Shown here: positions 32,088 to 41,085 of the stretch, one piece after another
Layout: each line of letters begins with the position of its first letter
Position numbering within the stretch: the stretch's first letter is position 1
Source of the DNA: Gambelia wislizenii
Taxonomy: Eukaryota > Chordata > Lepidosauria > Squamata > Crotaphytidae
DNA length: 64,000 nt
NCBI GenBank assembly: GCA_030847615.1
Contig: JAUMIR010000002.1
Span: forward strand, 117,498,309-117,562,308
Direction of reading: 5' to 3'
Notes under the pieces: generated by a model
The model's database searches: none
What the model saw: the letters and a program-made list of their open reading frames with translations, nothing else
What the model was told of the DNA's origin: nothing
Made by a program: the position numbers and the translations under genes

Positions 32088-34685
32088 ATGCCACCCAAGA
32101 AGAATACTGCATCTACCAGGCCCGCAACGCGGGCGCAGTCCGGCTGGACGACGAAATCCTGGGCAGCCTTGGCACCTCGTGCTCGGAAGGCTAACCCCAC
32201 CAGGAGAGCGGCAGATGAGTCCGAGGCCATTGACCGCATTCTTAGTGGCACCACGGCTCCCAACCTTCAAGATCTAACCCGGGCAGTCACTCTCCTCGCC
32301 GAACAGGTTGGGGAGCTGAAAGCCGGCAGGGGGCAGGAGGCGGGTGCTGCTGCGCCAGCCCCTGAGCCCGTGGTAGAGCGCGAAGCCACGGCTCCTTCAG
32401 CAGGCCGGGAGCGAGCGTCGCAGCAGGCAGCGGGACGACGCGGCAGACGCAGGTCTCCATCGCCCAGTGAGGTCAGCGAGGGATCCTCGGATGACTCTTC
32501 CCCGGCACAGGGAGACGGATCTTCAGGAAAGAAAGGCCGTGGGAAGGAGAAGGAGGGCAAGAAAAGGCAGGCCAAGCGCAGGAAGAAGGAATCAGACAGC
32601 GAGGGATCTTCAGGTGAGTCCTCGGATGAGGATATAGACCGGGCGGGGTTTTGGTTGGCAGCAGCTCTGGTCCCAGGGTTGCCTTCTTGGGCCATCAAGG
32701 CTAGGGCAACCACGGAGTCGAGCTCTGCCAGACCTTCCAGGGCATGGCGGGGTCCTTCTACTCCCAGCCTATTTATGGACCATAAGGATCCCCCCGGGAT
32801 CCACCTGGACAGGAAGACCCACAATAATATCCTTAAGGGATATTATGTGGATGTCTTCTCACTCCTCAAACCTGAGGGAGAGGTGGGTAGCACCCCTAAG
32901 TCAGACAAGGCTTTGGACAAGGAAAAACCGGACCCGGTGGAACGCTCGTTCACCAACTGGTTGGCAGGATACACGGTTTTTATGGGGATGGTAGGCATGG
33001 CTTACCCTGATAGAGGGTGGCACTTGGCCAATCACCTGGGCAACGTGCTCAAGGCCAAATCCCTGGCAGGGGAAGCAGCAGCCATGCTGTACGACTCCGC
33101 CTTCCGCAAAAGGGCATCTCGATACCCCAGGGCTAGGTGGGATCTCATCAATGACAAGCTTTGGCTCGTCACAGTGGGCTCTCACATAAAAGGCAAACAG
33201 GAGGTGGGTAAGCCGCCTCGCAAGAGGGACACCTGGTTTGCTGGGAGTATAATGCAGGTAATTGCCAGCGATCCCGTTGTAAGTTCGAGCATTACTGCGA
33301 GAACTGCTATGGATCGCACCCCAAGTCCAGCTGCCCTCGCCCTGGGGCCTCTGCCCGTCCCTTTCGCTCAGGACGCCCTGCTTCCTCCGGCGCCAAGAGG
33401 GAATCAGGGTCGGGCAGCAGCGCCGGACAAGGAAGCGGGAAATAATAGTTCCGGTCAAGGGGGGGGGGGACGCCTGGCTTTCACGCCAGTTAAGCTCCAG
33501 GCACTCCTCCCTCTTCTGAAGCTATATCCCAATCAGCAAGCAGCCTCATACCTCAGGGACGGGTTCTCCTTTGGATTTAGGATTCCCGCCTTAGGCCCCA
33601 GACTAGCTTCCGATTCAGGTAATCTCAAGTCCGCTTCAGAGCTCCCCGAGGTAGTGGCCTCTAAAATCGCTAAGGAGTGTGCCGCCGGGAGGGTGGCTGG
33701 CCCCTTCCCCGCGCCTCCTTTTAGCAACCTCAGGGTCTCCCCCTTGGGTGTTGTACCCAAGAAAACGCCAGGGGAATTCCGCCTCATCCACCACCTATCC
33801 TATCCCAAGGGAACATCGGTTAATGACTCCATACCGCCCGAGCTCTGCTCGGTGCGATATGCGTCATTTGATCACGCAGTTAAGCTGGTCAGGTCATGCG
33901 GCCCGGGGGCCCTTATGGCGAAATGCGACATCCAGTCGGCATTTCGGCTGCTGCCGGTCCACCCCGAGGATCACTGCCTATTGGGTTTTAAGTTTCTAGG
34001 CCAATGGTACTATGACATGGCCTTACCCATGGGGTGCTCTATTAGCTGTTCGGCCTTTGAGGCATTCAGCACTTTCCTTGAATGGGCTCTCCAGCATAGG
34101 ACCGGTTCAGCCCTGGTCACTCATTATCTGGATGATTTTCTTATGATTGGGGCAGCCGGGGGGCCGGGGTGCGGCTTTCTGCTTAGATCGTTTCAGGATT
34201 TGGCCCGGGAGCTTGGCGTCCCCTTGGCCCCAGACAAGACGGTGGGACCAGCCAACAACATCACCTACTTGGGGATCACGCTGGACTCGGTAGCGGAAGT
34301 CTCCCGGCTACCCGAAGACAAGCTGGTCGGGATCAGGCATCTGCTGACATCCCTCCTGGAGCGGAAAAAAGCCTCCCTGAAGGAGGTCCAGTCCCTCCTA
34401 GGCCACCTTAACTTTGCATGCAGGGTGGTGGCCCCGGGCAGGGCCTTCTGCAGCAGGCTGGCTAGAATTACCGTGGGGATAAAATCCCCTCACCACCGCA
34501 TCCGGCTCACCAAGGGGGTCAAGGAGGATCTGAGGGTGTGGCTGAGGTTTCTGGAATCTTTCAATGGGGTGACGTTTTGGCAGAGGGAGGCGGATTTGGG
34601 GACAGGGTTGCAGGTCCACTCGGATGCGGCGGGGGGCTTTGGGTTCGGGATTTTCTTCAATGGGCACTGGTGCGCTCAACCTTGA
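32088..34685 (+). CDS. Ngaro gag-like and reverse transcriptase frame (ends early in RNase H)
   Basis: 865 codons from an ATG with a purine at -3 (ACAGTATGCC context has A nearby). Residues 1-~220 are low complexity: a basic start, a LLAEQVGELK coiled coil, then Arg/Ser/Glu/Lys-rich stretches. Residues ~230-385 are the gag core (HLDRKTHNNILKGYYVD, FTNWLAGYTVFMGM, AAMLYDSAFRKRAS). The gag zinc knuckle lies in another frame (33239-33445), so the join at ~33230 is probably a frameshift that fused gag to the RT N-terminal extension. RT: NLRVSPLGVVPKK, FRLIHHLSYPKGTSVND, D614 in MAKCDIQSAF, ALPMGCSISCSAFE, and YLDD with D682 and D683. RNase H begins at HSDAAGG (D846) and is cut by a TGA at 34683. 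It would copy element RNA in virus-like particles. Confidence 0.88.
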   Translation: MPPKKNTASTRPATRAQSGWTTKSWAALAPRARKANPTRRAADESEAIDRILSGTTAPNLQDLTRAVTLLAEQVGELKAGRGQEAGAAAPAPEPVVEREATAPSAGRERASQQAAGRRGRRRSPSPSEVSEGSSDDSSPAQGDGSSGKKGRGKEKEGKKRQAKRRKKESDSEGSSGESSDEDIDRAGFWLAAALVPGLPSWAIKARATTESSSARPSRAWRGPSTPSLFMDHKDPPGIHLDRKTHNNILKGYYVDVFSLLKPEGEVGSTPKSDKALDKEKPDPVERSFTNWLAGYTVFMGMVGMAYPDRGWHLANHLGNVLKAKSLAGEAAAMLYDSAFRKRASRYPRARWDLINDKLWLVTVGSHIKGKQEVGKPPRKRDTWFAGSIMQVIASDPVVSSSITARTAMDRTPSPAALALGPLPVPFAQDALLPPAPRGNQGRAAAPDKEAGNNSSGQGGGGRLAFTPVKLQALLPLLKLYPNQQAASYLRDGFSFGFRIPALGPRLASDSGNLKSASELPEVVASKIAKECAAGRVAGPFPAPPFSNLRVSPLGVVPKKTPGEFRLIHHLSYPKGTSVNDSIPPELCSVRYASFDHAVKLVRSCGPGALMAKCDIQSAFRLLPVHPEDHCLLGFKFLGQWYYDMALPMGCSISCSAFEAFSTFLEWALQHRTGSALVTHYLDDFLMIGAAGGPGCGFLLRSFQDLARELGVPLAPDKTVGPANNITYLGITLDSVAEVSRLPEDKLVGIRHLLTSLLERKKASLKEVQSLLGHLNFACRVVAPGRAFCSRLARITVGIKSPHHRIRLTKGVKEDLRVWLRFLESFNGVTFWQREADLGTGLQVHSDAAGGFGFGIFFNGHWCAQP
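33239..33445 (+). pseudogene. Ngaro gag C-terminus with zinc knuckles, in the -1 frame
   Basis: In the frame shifted by two bases relative to 32088, 33239 onward encodes a Cys-rich run starting CWEYNAGNC, then RCKFEHYC and CENCYGSHPKSSC, then an Arg/Ser/Gly-rich tail ending at TAA 33443-33445. C-x2-C-x3-H-x4-C fits the gag zinc-binding tails of Ngaro/DIRS elements. It overlaps the RT frame, so in an intact element gag likely ended here and RT began in the overlapping frame. Confidence 0.7.
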
Positions 34686-35219
34686 CCTCCGGCCTGGAGG
34701 GAATCCGGTGTTATCCGGGACTTAACATTTCTTGAGTTTTTTCCCATTGTAGTGGCAGTCCATCTGTGGAGGGATGAGTTCCGCAACAAGCGTGTGTGTT
34801 TTTGATGCGATAACCAAGCTGTGGTCCACATCATCAACTCTCAATCTTCAAAATCTGACAGGGTCATGCGACTCGTCAGGGAGTTCGTCCTGGTCTGCCT
34901 GGCAGCCAACATCTCTTTCACTGCGCGCCACGTCCTGGGTGTCAATAACGAAATAGCGGATGCTTTATCTCGATTCCAGGATGGCAGGTTTCGGGAGTTG
35001 GCGCCGGAAGCAGATCCCACATCAGTCACCTTCCCAGTCGAGCTCTGGCTTCTTGGGAAGGAACGGTGCTCCGAGGGGTCTTTAACTCCTTGGCACCTTC
35101 CACCCGGGCCAGTTACTCCCGGGCGGTACGGCAGTTCTACGACTTCAGAAGGCATCACGGATATGGGAACTCCTGGCCAACCACGGAACGGGAAGTGCTT
35201 CATTTCATCTGAGCATTGA
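34686..35219 (+). pseudogene. Ngaro RNase H continuation, interrupted by stops
   Basis: The frame of the RT continues after TGA 34683-34685 and again after TGA 34803-34805; at both places the neighbouring residues suggest Trp codons turned into stops (WRESGVIRDL follows the first; CDNQAVVHIINSQSSKSDR follows the second). HVLGVNNEIADALSR is the RNase H C-terminal motif with the last acidic residue, common to Ngaro and DIRS. The frame closes at TGA 35217-35219 while the recombinase begins in another frame, overlapping by about 150 bp. Confidence 0.8.
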
Positions 35220-35971
35220 GGGAGGATGGCCTCGCCCCCAGGACTTTATCCCTCTGCCTGGCGGCCATCTCCTTCTTCAGCAAAGCAGCGGGACATGGCG
35301 ATCCATGCAGCTCTTTCCTGATCCGCAATGCAGTGGAAGGATGGCGTCGCATGGAAGGCAGCACCCAGGACACACGCAGACCAGTCTCTTTTGAACTGCT
35401 ATGCAACCTTATTTCGGCTCTGGCAGCCACCTGCCAGTCCAGGTATGAAACACGGTTGTTTGGTGCAGCATTTTCGATTGCTTTCTTCGCAGCCCTGCGC
35501 ATTGGGGAGGTGGTATGCAGAGCCAAGGCATCCGGGGCCGGCCACGCCCTCCAGCAGTCTGACGCCATACTGGCCAACGGGGTTCTTCGCCTACGGCTTC
35601 GAAGGTCCAAAACCGACCAGCGTGGACGAGGGACCGTCATCCAACTTCGGGCCTTGGAGGGATCTCCGGCCTGCCCCGTGCTCCTACTGCGGCGTTACCT
35701 TGAGCGGCGTGTGGACGTCCCTGGCCCTCTGTTCATTCACAAAGACTTGTCCTTCCTGACCCGCTTCCAGTTTGTCAGCGTTCTGCGGGCTACCTTACGG
35801 CACCTGGGACTCCCACCCGATGACTTCAGTGGTCACTCTTTCCGGATCGGCGTGGCCACCACCGCAGCGGCAGAAGGCTTGGCACCTTCGGACATCCAGC
35901 ACCTGGGAAGATGGCAGTCCAAGGTCTTTTCCGCTTACATCCGCCCGGAACTCATCCCGCTCCTCAGTTAG
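35064..35971 (+). pseudogene. Ngaro tyrosine recombinase (YR) with one internal stop
   Basis: The N-terminal arm (APSTRASYSRAVRQF near 35092-35140) resembles the core-binding fold of YRs. A TGA at 35210-35212 interrupts it. The catalytic domain runs open from there to TAG 35969-35971. Counting from the TTG at 35216: R95 in AALRIGE, K132 in RRSKTDQ, H207 and R210 in GHSFRIG, W233 in LGRWQS, and nucleophile Y241 in FSAYIRPE. All key residues are present. The TTG is not a real start. The enzyme would integrate a circular cDNA by strand exchange, explaining the lack of target duplication. Confidence 0.88.
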
Positions 35972-36220
35972 GGCGCGGCCACGTATCCCTCCAGGCGGTG
36001 GGTCGGTTTCTCTCTGGTGATAGCTGCAGGGTTGGCGGAAGCCGAGCACTCTCCTGCTCGGCTTTATTGGCGGTGGGCATGAGTTATGGTCCCGGCCGGG
36101 GGGGGGGGGCGGGAATACTGGATGGTGGGCCAGGTCCTGGGCCTGGACCACCTCGGGCTCCCCTCCCAAGGGGGGATACTTTCTGGCATGTGGCCCTGTC
36201 CGTTAACTGTTCGCGTCGGA

Positions 36221-36274
36221 CACGTGAGCATACACGTGACCTGGCCTCACGGCTGGCACGTGTTCGGTCACGTG
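36221..36274. promoter_or_regulatory. Four CACGTG palindromes in B1
   Basis: CACGTG at 36221, 36233, 36257 and 36269: two pairs, each with a 6-bp spacer, starts spaced 12-24-12. The same set is in B2 (37081, 37093, 37117, 37129). CACGTG is the E-box core bound by USF/MYC/MITF-type factors; whether it serves transcription or recombination is unknown. Confidence 0.7.
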
Positions 36275-36417
36275 ATCCCCCCATGTGCCCTGGGAAGGCC
36301 CGCTTTGCGGGGCGGGCCTCGGGTTTCTGGACATCTTGACTCATGCCCAGACCAACCACTAGCCCCTATCACCAGACAGAAAGTTGCGGCCATACCGCCA
36401 ATTATCTTCTTTCTTAC

Positions 36418-36423
36418 AATAAA
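36418..36423 (+). terminator. Polyadenylation signal in B1
   Basis: AATAAA in TTCTTACAATAAATCTTTG with a T-rich stretch downstream. Repeated in B2 at 37278-37283. Probable 3' end formation site of the element's transcript. Confidence 0.6.
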
Positions 36424-36503
36424 TCTTTGTGCATGTTATATCTGTGTGCATTTTTATTCTGGGGCAGGCTTGAGGGGCGGGGGCCCTCGACACTCAGTCG
36501 CAA

Positions 36504-36834
36504 GCCGGCTGCCAGACTTACCTGGCAAGGCCGCATTTGCGGCCGGTGTCACCCCCGCTCCCGAGCCGCCGCGTGGCGGCACGGGCGCCACCATGTTGCC
36601 CCTTCTCCGGCCGGCCTGGGCAGCCTAGGAAGAGGATCCTAGGCCAGCCAATCAGGTCAGGGCTGCCCTCACCTGATTGGCTGGATAGCCGCCCGCGGGG
36701 CCAATCAGGGTCCGCGCTCAGCGCGGCCTCTGATTGGCCGGGGGGCGGGGCTAGCCCTCTTCTGGGTCCGCCGGCCGGGTATTTATTCCCGGCCGGCTCC
36801 CCGGCTCAGGCAGTTGGCTCTGTTGAGCCGAAGA
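36504..36834 (+). repeat. Ngaro terminal repeat A2
   Basis: 331 bp, four differences from A1 by my count, abutting B1 at GTCGCAA/GCCGGCTG. TATTTATT with its CCGGCCGGG/CCCGGCCGG frame is at 36771-36796. Confidence 0.93.
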
Positions 36835-36929
36835 CCCGCCCTCCCCTCCCCCTTTAGTTAGTTGTTTCTGTTAGATAGCCTGATGATTATTGCTATGTAC
36901 CCCTCCTGTCGCAATTTTCTGTGTGTGTG
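36835..36929 (+). other. Spacer between A2 and B2 of the Ngaro element
   Basis: 95 bp of unique sequence beginning CCCGCCCTCCCCTCC, then T-rich with a short GT run. It has no counterpart elsewhere in the window. Confidence 0.7.
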
Positions 36930-37363
36930 GGCGGTGGGCATGAGTTATGGTCCCGGCCGGAGGGGGGGCCGGGAATACTGGATGGTGGGCCAGGTCCTGG
37001 GCCTGGACCGCCTCGGGCTCCCCTCCCAAGGGGGGATACTTTCTGGCATGTGGCCCTGTCCGTTAACTGTTCGCGTCGGACACGTGAGCATACACGTGAC
37101 CTGGCCTCACGGCTGGCACGTGTTCGGTCACGTGATCCCCCCACATGCCCTGGGAAGGCCCGCTTTGCGGGGCGGGCCTCGGGTTTCTGGACATCTTGAC
37201 TCATGCCCAGACCAACCACTAGCCCCTATCACCAGACAGAAAGTTGCGGCCATACCGCCAATTATCTTCTTTCTTACAATAAATCTTTGTGCATGTTATA
37301 TCTGTGTGCGTTTTTATTCTGGGGCAGGCTTGAGGGGCGGGGGCCCTCGACACTCGGTCGCAA
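36930..37363 (+). repeat. Ngaro terminal repeat B2
   Basis: 434 bp, ends GTCGCAA at the insertion boundary. Carries the CACGTG quartet and AATAAA at 37278-37283. Confidence 0.93.
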
Positions 37364-37425
37364 ATGATTTTAGAGGCTCATCTGATAAAGTCCTAAAGTC
37401 ACCCACTTCCATATTAAGGAGCCTG

Positions 37426-37522
37426 ACCAGAGCTTAGAAAAGTTAGTGGCACGTGTGTGTGTGTGTGTGTGAATTCTTGAAATTGTAGTCCAAAAGAGAG
37501 ACTTTTCCAAGCTCTGAGCTGG
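37426..37522. repeat. Fold-back repeat fragment with GT run
   Basis: AGAGCTTAGAAAAGTTAGTG is mirrored by ACTTTTCCAAGCTCTG; a (GT)n run and ATTGTAGTCC lie between. Same fold-back class as 42279-42402. Confidence 0.55.
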
Positions 37523-38887
37523 ACTCCCAGTCTGTACCAGCATCATTGGCAAGGAGGATAGGAAGAAATAAACTTTCCTGCATGCCAGCAGAACTGTTTT
37601 ATTAAGGGCTCTTCCACAACTCACAGCAATAAGTGTGAACGTGAAATGAAGGCCTGAATTAACACAACCATGCCTGCAAGGCCCATCTAATGCAGCAGAT
37701 GTGGTTAAAAATTATCTCATTTACCTATACTATGTTGGGGTAGAGATGGGAAGAAATTTCATTGGACTTGACAGTTTTGACAAAAGTAGCATTTTCACAC
37801 CTCCCAAGACTTGAAGAAAATGACTGCCATGCCTTGAGCATTCACACATTTGAGTGGCACAAACCAAGGTGCCTATTTTAAAATGAGATTGGCTAACATG
37901 TTCATAATTTTTAAAATATGTAGAAATACATTTTAATCAACAGAGAAAAGTTGTATAGGTGAATTGTGTGAATAAATGAGGAAACTGAGAGAAATGAAAT
38001 GAATTTTTGTTTTGGAAGAAAAGACACAAAGGCCTACATCCCATTGTTAGGCTTGACTAGAGCAGACCCACTGAATCACTGAGATTTACCTACATGTTGA
38101 CACCATTCAACTACTGATCAAATGGGTGTATTCTAGTTGGGAGTAACCAAAAGGATTCTAGCTAAAATCTTGTGACCTGATAAGGAACAAGGATGGGATG
38201 GAAATGCAGGTGGGAGCCAGAGAAACCTTTGAGACTTGCATATCCTAGTCAGGCGAAAGTAGACTTTATGTTGTTGTTGCTGCTGCTGCTGCTATTATTT
38301 TTATAATCCCTATGGCTTCCTAGTGTGGGAACCCAATTTACAAAGCAAAGGCATGCACTGCAGATCTCTTAAGAAGCAAATATGATATGTTAAATGTTTG
38401 TCAAGGGATTCTGGGGTTTATAGTCCAAAAATAACTTTCCTGAACTCTGAGAAAAAGGGAGAATGTAGTACAGTTTGGGAGCTTGTAAAGAGACAAGTGG
38501 CACAACTCCAGCAATGTAGTATATGCAGATGGATCACACGAATGATCCCAGTCAATCTACAGAAATTTAGAGAACAGATAACTTCATGATGTTACATAGC
38601 CAACCACACTTAGCCATATGTTGACCTCACTTGGGAAAGCAAAGACAAGAATCATTGAATTGTAGAGTTGGAGGTGTGCTCAAGGGTTTTCTAGGCCCAA
38701 TCCCAGCCACTGTAGGAATCCATAGCTGAAACATCCCTGATAGGAGCTTGAGGGCAATACCTCCTGGCATAGTCACATGAGTGAGCCAACCTACCTGGAA
38801 TCATTCAGTGTGCAAGATATACAATGCTAGTGGTTGATCAGGTTTGGCTAGGCCATACTATCATTTAGGCCAAAGACTGACAATTCA
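37523..38887. other. Unannotated stretch
   Basis: Nothing recognisable beyond a half fold-back at 38400-38450 and a short TGC run at 38277-38293. Confidence 0.5.
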
Positions 38888-39100
38888 GGATGCATCCACA
38901 CTACAGAAATAATTTGAAACTAGATTATTTGCCATGTCTCTTTCCTATGGAATTCTGAGATTTGTAGTTTGTCAAAACACCAGCACTCTCTAGCATAGAA
39001 GGCTAAAGAAAACTACAAATCCCAGGATACCATAGGAAGGAGCTATGTCAAATAATCCAGTTTCAAACTGGATTATTGTGTACTGTGGATTTGGCCTTAG
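38888..39100. repeat. Fold-back MITE-like repeat
   Basis: ATGCATCCACACTACAGAAA and GAATTCTGAGATTTGTAGTT are answered by AACTACAAATCCCAGGATAC and AATAATCCAGTTTCAAACTG, making a long imperfect palindrome over the whole length. Confidence 0.7.
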
Positions 39101-39150
39101 AATAGGAGCTATGTATTCTGAACAGGATGAAACTTCAGAGATAATCACTA

Positions 39151-39680
39151 AGGTCTTATCTACACTAGTCAGGATACGCCTGTTCCCCAGCGGTGCATCC
39201 TGGCTATGGAGGTGGCCCATTTCCCCTGTTACCTGCAGAAGATGGGCTGGAGCCCAAACAGAATGCTGGCCTGTCACTAAAGCTGCCGCCACCATTTTCT
39301 TGCTAATGTAGAAGCCAGACAGGGGTCCTTCAGCATGTGACTGCATCCTCCCCCACGTGACTAGCCTCAGTCACATGCCACAGGACCCCTGCCTGGCTTC
39401 TAGAAGAGCCAGGGAGATGGCAGCAGCAGGGAGGAGCAGTGTGCCAGACGGACTTGGAATTGTGGGGCCCAATCTGGTGGAAATGGAGTAAACTGGGTGT
39501 TTGTTTAAAATGCAGTAAAGGGCCATTTCCCACCTCCCCCATGTGCCAACCCCGTATCTGCCCTGGGGGCTGTTTGGACTGCCCAGAGCAAGATAGGGGT
39601 AAATGCCCTGCATTGCTTGGACTACAAGGCTTTGGAAAGGGGACAAGCCAGGGTATTTGGCCAGTTTCGACAAGGCCTAA
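39151..39680. mobile_element. hAT-like non-autonomous transposon
   Basis: Left end AAGGTCTTATCTACACTAG, right end inverted TAGGCCTTGTCGAAACTGG. The termini recall those at 28533 and 10402 (GGGCTTGTCTA) but the interior differs. No transposase. Confidence 0.5.
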
Positions 39681-39689
39681 AAAGGTAAT

Positions 39690-40118
39690 TGAAATATAAG
39701 GAGGTTTTTAAAAAGCTAATACTTTTAGCTAACCCATAATTTAAAGAACCATTTGCTGTCAGGCAAAGATTCCTTATGTACTATAAAGAGGATACAAAGC
39801 ATTTAGGCCTAAATTATTCACCAGTTAGATACTCATTTTCGCTAAAAAGCCTCTGTGTTATTTCATGAAATTTAGCACAGGCTAGACTTGTTTCCTAGGG
39901 CAGTTTACTCTAGTTGTTTGCTTAGGCCCTATAAACAGCTCTGAGCTGTTTATGTGGAAGCAACCGTCCATACATTGCTTGCACATGCATCCCTCTTACT
40001 CATTTGCCATATCACTTTGAGACCCGAAAGATGAATTAAGAAGCTTGTCACGGTGATGATGTGTGTATGTATCTGTGTGTGAAATTCCCCTAACCATAGA
40101 ACAGCAGCTAAACATATG
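39690..40118. other. Unannotated stretch
   Basis: Nothing recognisable. Confidence 0.5.
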
Positions 40119-40120
40119 TA

Positions 40121-40399
40121 CAGTCCTTCCTCCACATTCACGGCCTCCATATTCATGGTTCCACATATTCGCGGTTTGCAGCTCTGGGGAGGGGCCCCGT
40201 CACCACTTTCAGGAGGCCACTTCAGAGGCCCCCGTCGCCACTTTTGGGAGGGTGGGGGAGGTGGGGGGAAAGTGGCAATGTGGCCTCTGAAGCCCCGTCG
40301 CCACTTTTGGGAGGGTGGAGGGGCTGTTATTATTCACGGATTTTTCACATTCGCGGGGGTCTTCTGAACCTAACCCCCGCAAATGTGAAGGGACGACTG
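40121..40399. mobile_element. Tigger-like MITE, GC-rich form, copy 4
   Basis: TA-flanked (40119-40120, 40400-40401). Termini CAGTCCTTCCTCCACATTCA and inverted CAGTCGTCCCTTCACATTTG. Inside, GGCCCCGTCACCACTTT and its relatives occur three times. Confidence 0.88.
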
Positions 40400-40669
40400 T
40401 ATTTCTTTCTGTTACACACCTGTTCCAAACTTACAAATAATTCTGAGAGCCAAATCAACACAAGGAGTGCTGTGTTGTTGCTCAAATCAGAACATGTGGT
40501 TATGCTGATTCAACAAGAAGTGGATAGATTAAACTCAGAAGGAGAAAGTTAGGGGGAGCGTTTCCCTACTCCTGGATTCAACGCTTATTCAGGCAGAGTT
40601 TTTTTTTTTTTAATTCTGTGCTGGTTTGAGAGCCATGCTGACTGATGTAGTAGCATGGAAACCACAATC

Positions 40670-40775
40670 AAAAAGGTAATTTTTCTAAGCCCTGTTCCAG
40701 ATGATGTTGAACCACAGCTCCCATAATCCATTGGCTGTGGTCAGTAGGGATGATGGCAGTTGTTGTTCAACAGCA
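40670..40775. repeat. Fold-back repeat fragment
   Basis: GATGTTGAACCACAGCTCCC is mirrored by GGCAGTTGTTGTTCAACAGC. Imperfect. Confidence 0.5.
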
Positions 40776-41085
40776 CCTACAGTCTGTTTGTTCCTTCTTC
40801 TTGGTGTGATGATTATGTTGCTCAAGGCTGGCCTAAAACCACAGTGCCAGCAGTAATTTCTCTTTTTACACCATCCCAGAGACAGAACTGAGGCCATTGG
40901 TCTGCCGCAATCCTCCAGGATTTGGAGGCAGGTAGAATCTCAGGATCTGAGTTTTAATCCCTAAAAAAGCAGCGAATTTACAATCAACCTGAGCTTGGAA
41001 ATGTTACTTCTCTGGACTATCCAAAAAAGGTCACATTTCCAGCCTCTGATTAGAGCAGTGTGTTGTATATCTAATGTGAGTCTAA

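Larger units (their letters stand above)
36069..36503 (+). repeat. Ngaro terminal repeat B1
   Basis: 435 bp, GGCGGTGGGCATGAGTTATG to CACTCAGTCGCAA, directly joined to A2. Differs from B2 at about six positions plus the length of a G run. Confidence 0.93.
30725..37363 (+). mobile_element. Ngaro-type tyrosine-recombinase (DIRS-order) retrotransposon
   Basis: About 6.64 kb, in the order A1 (30725-31055), GC-rich leader, gag, RT, RNase H, tyrosine recombinase, B1 (36069-36503), A2 (36504-36834), short spacer, B2 (36930-37363). This A1...B1-A2-B2 arrangement of split direct repeats is diagnostic of Ngaro within the DIRS order, which integrates by a tyrosine recombinase instead of a DDE integrase and leaves no target duplication. 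I count about 4 differences between A1 and A2 over 331 bp, so insertion is recent. No methyltransferase is seen (expected in DIRS, absent in Ngaro), and no hydrolase ORF between YR and B1. Nonsense codons make this copy non-autonomous as it stands. Confidence 0.93.
30180..37420. mobile_element. Older repeat (family F) carrying the Ngaro element, bounded by 16-bp direct repeats
   Basis: ACTTCCATATTAAGGA occurs at 30180-30195 and 37405-37420. Between them, 30196-30724 plus 37364-37404 form one ~570-bp repeat related to 62312-62870 (shared GTCAATAGATCT, AACACTTCC, AATATGC, GATTTTAGAGGCT). Its middle also resembles the Harbinger-like MITE 7348-7979. The Ngaro element sits between AATATGCTGGCAAAGAA and ATGATTTTAGAGG. 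Type of family F is unresolved. Confidence 0.6.

Noticed and set aside
30725..37363. An endogenous retrovirus or LTR retrotransposon at this locus
   Set aside because: No envelope, no protease or DDE integrase, no LTR pair with target duplication; split direct repeats and a tyrosine recombinase show the DIRS order.
36086..37437. 180-191 codon frames in the B repeats
   Set aside because: They occur in both B copies because the DNA is repeated, with no motif, and overlap the CACGTG and AATAAA signals.
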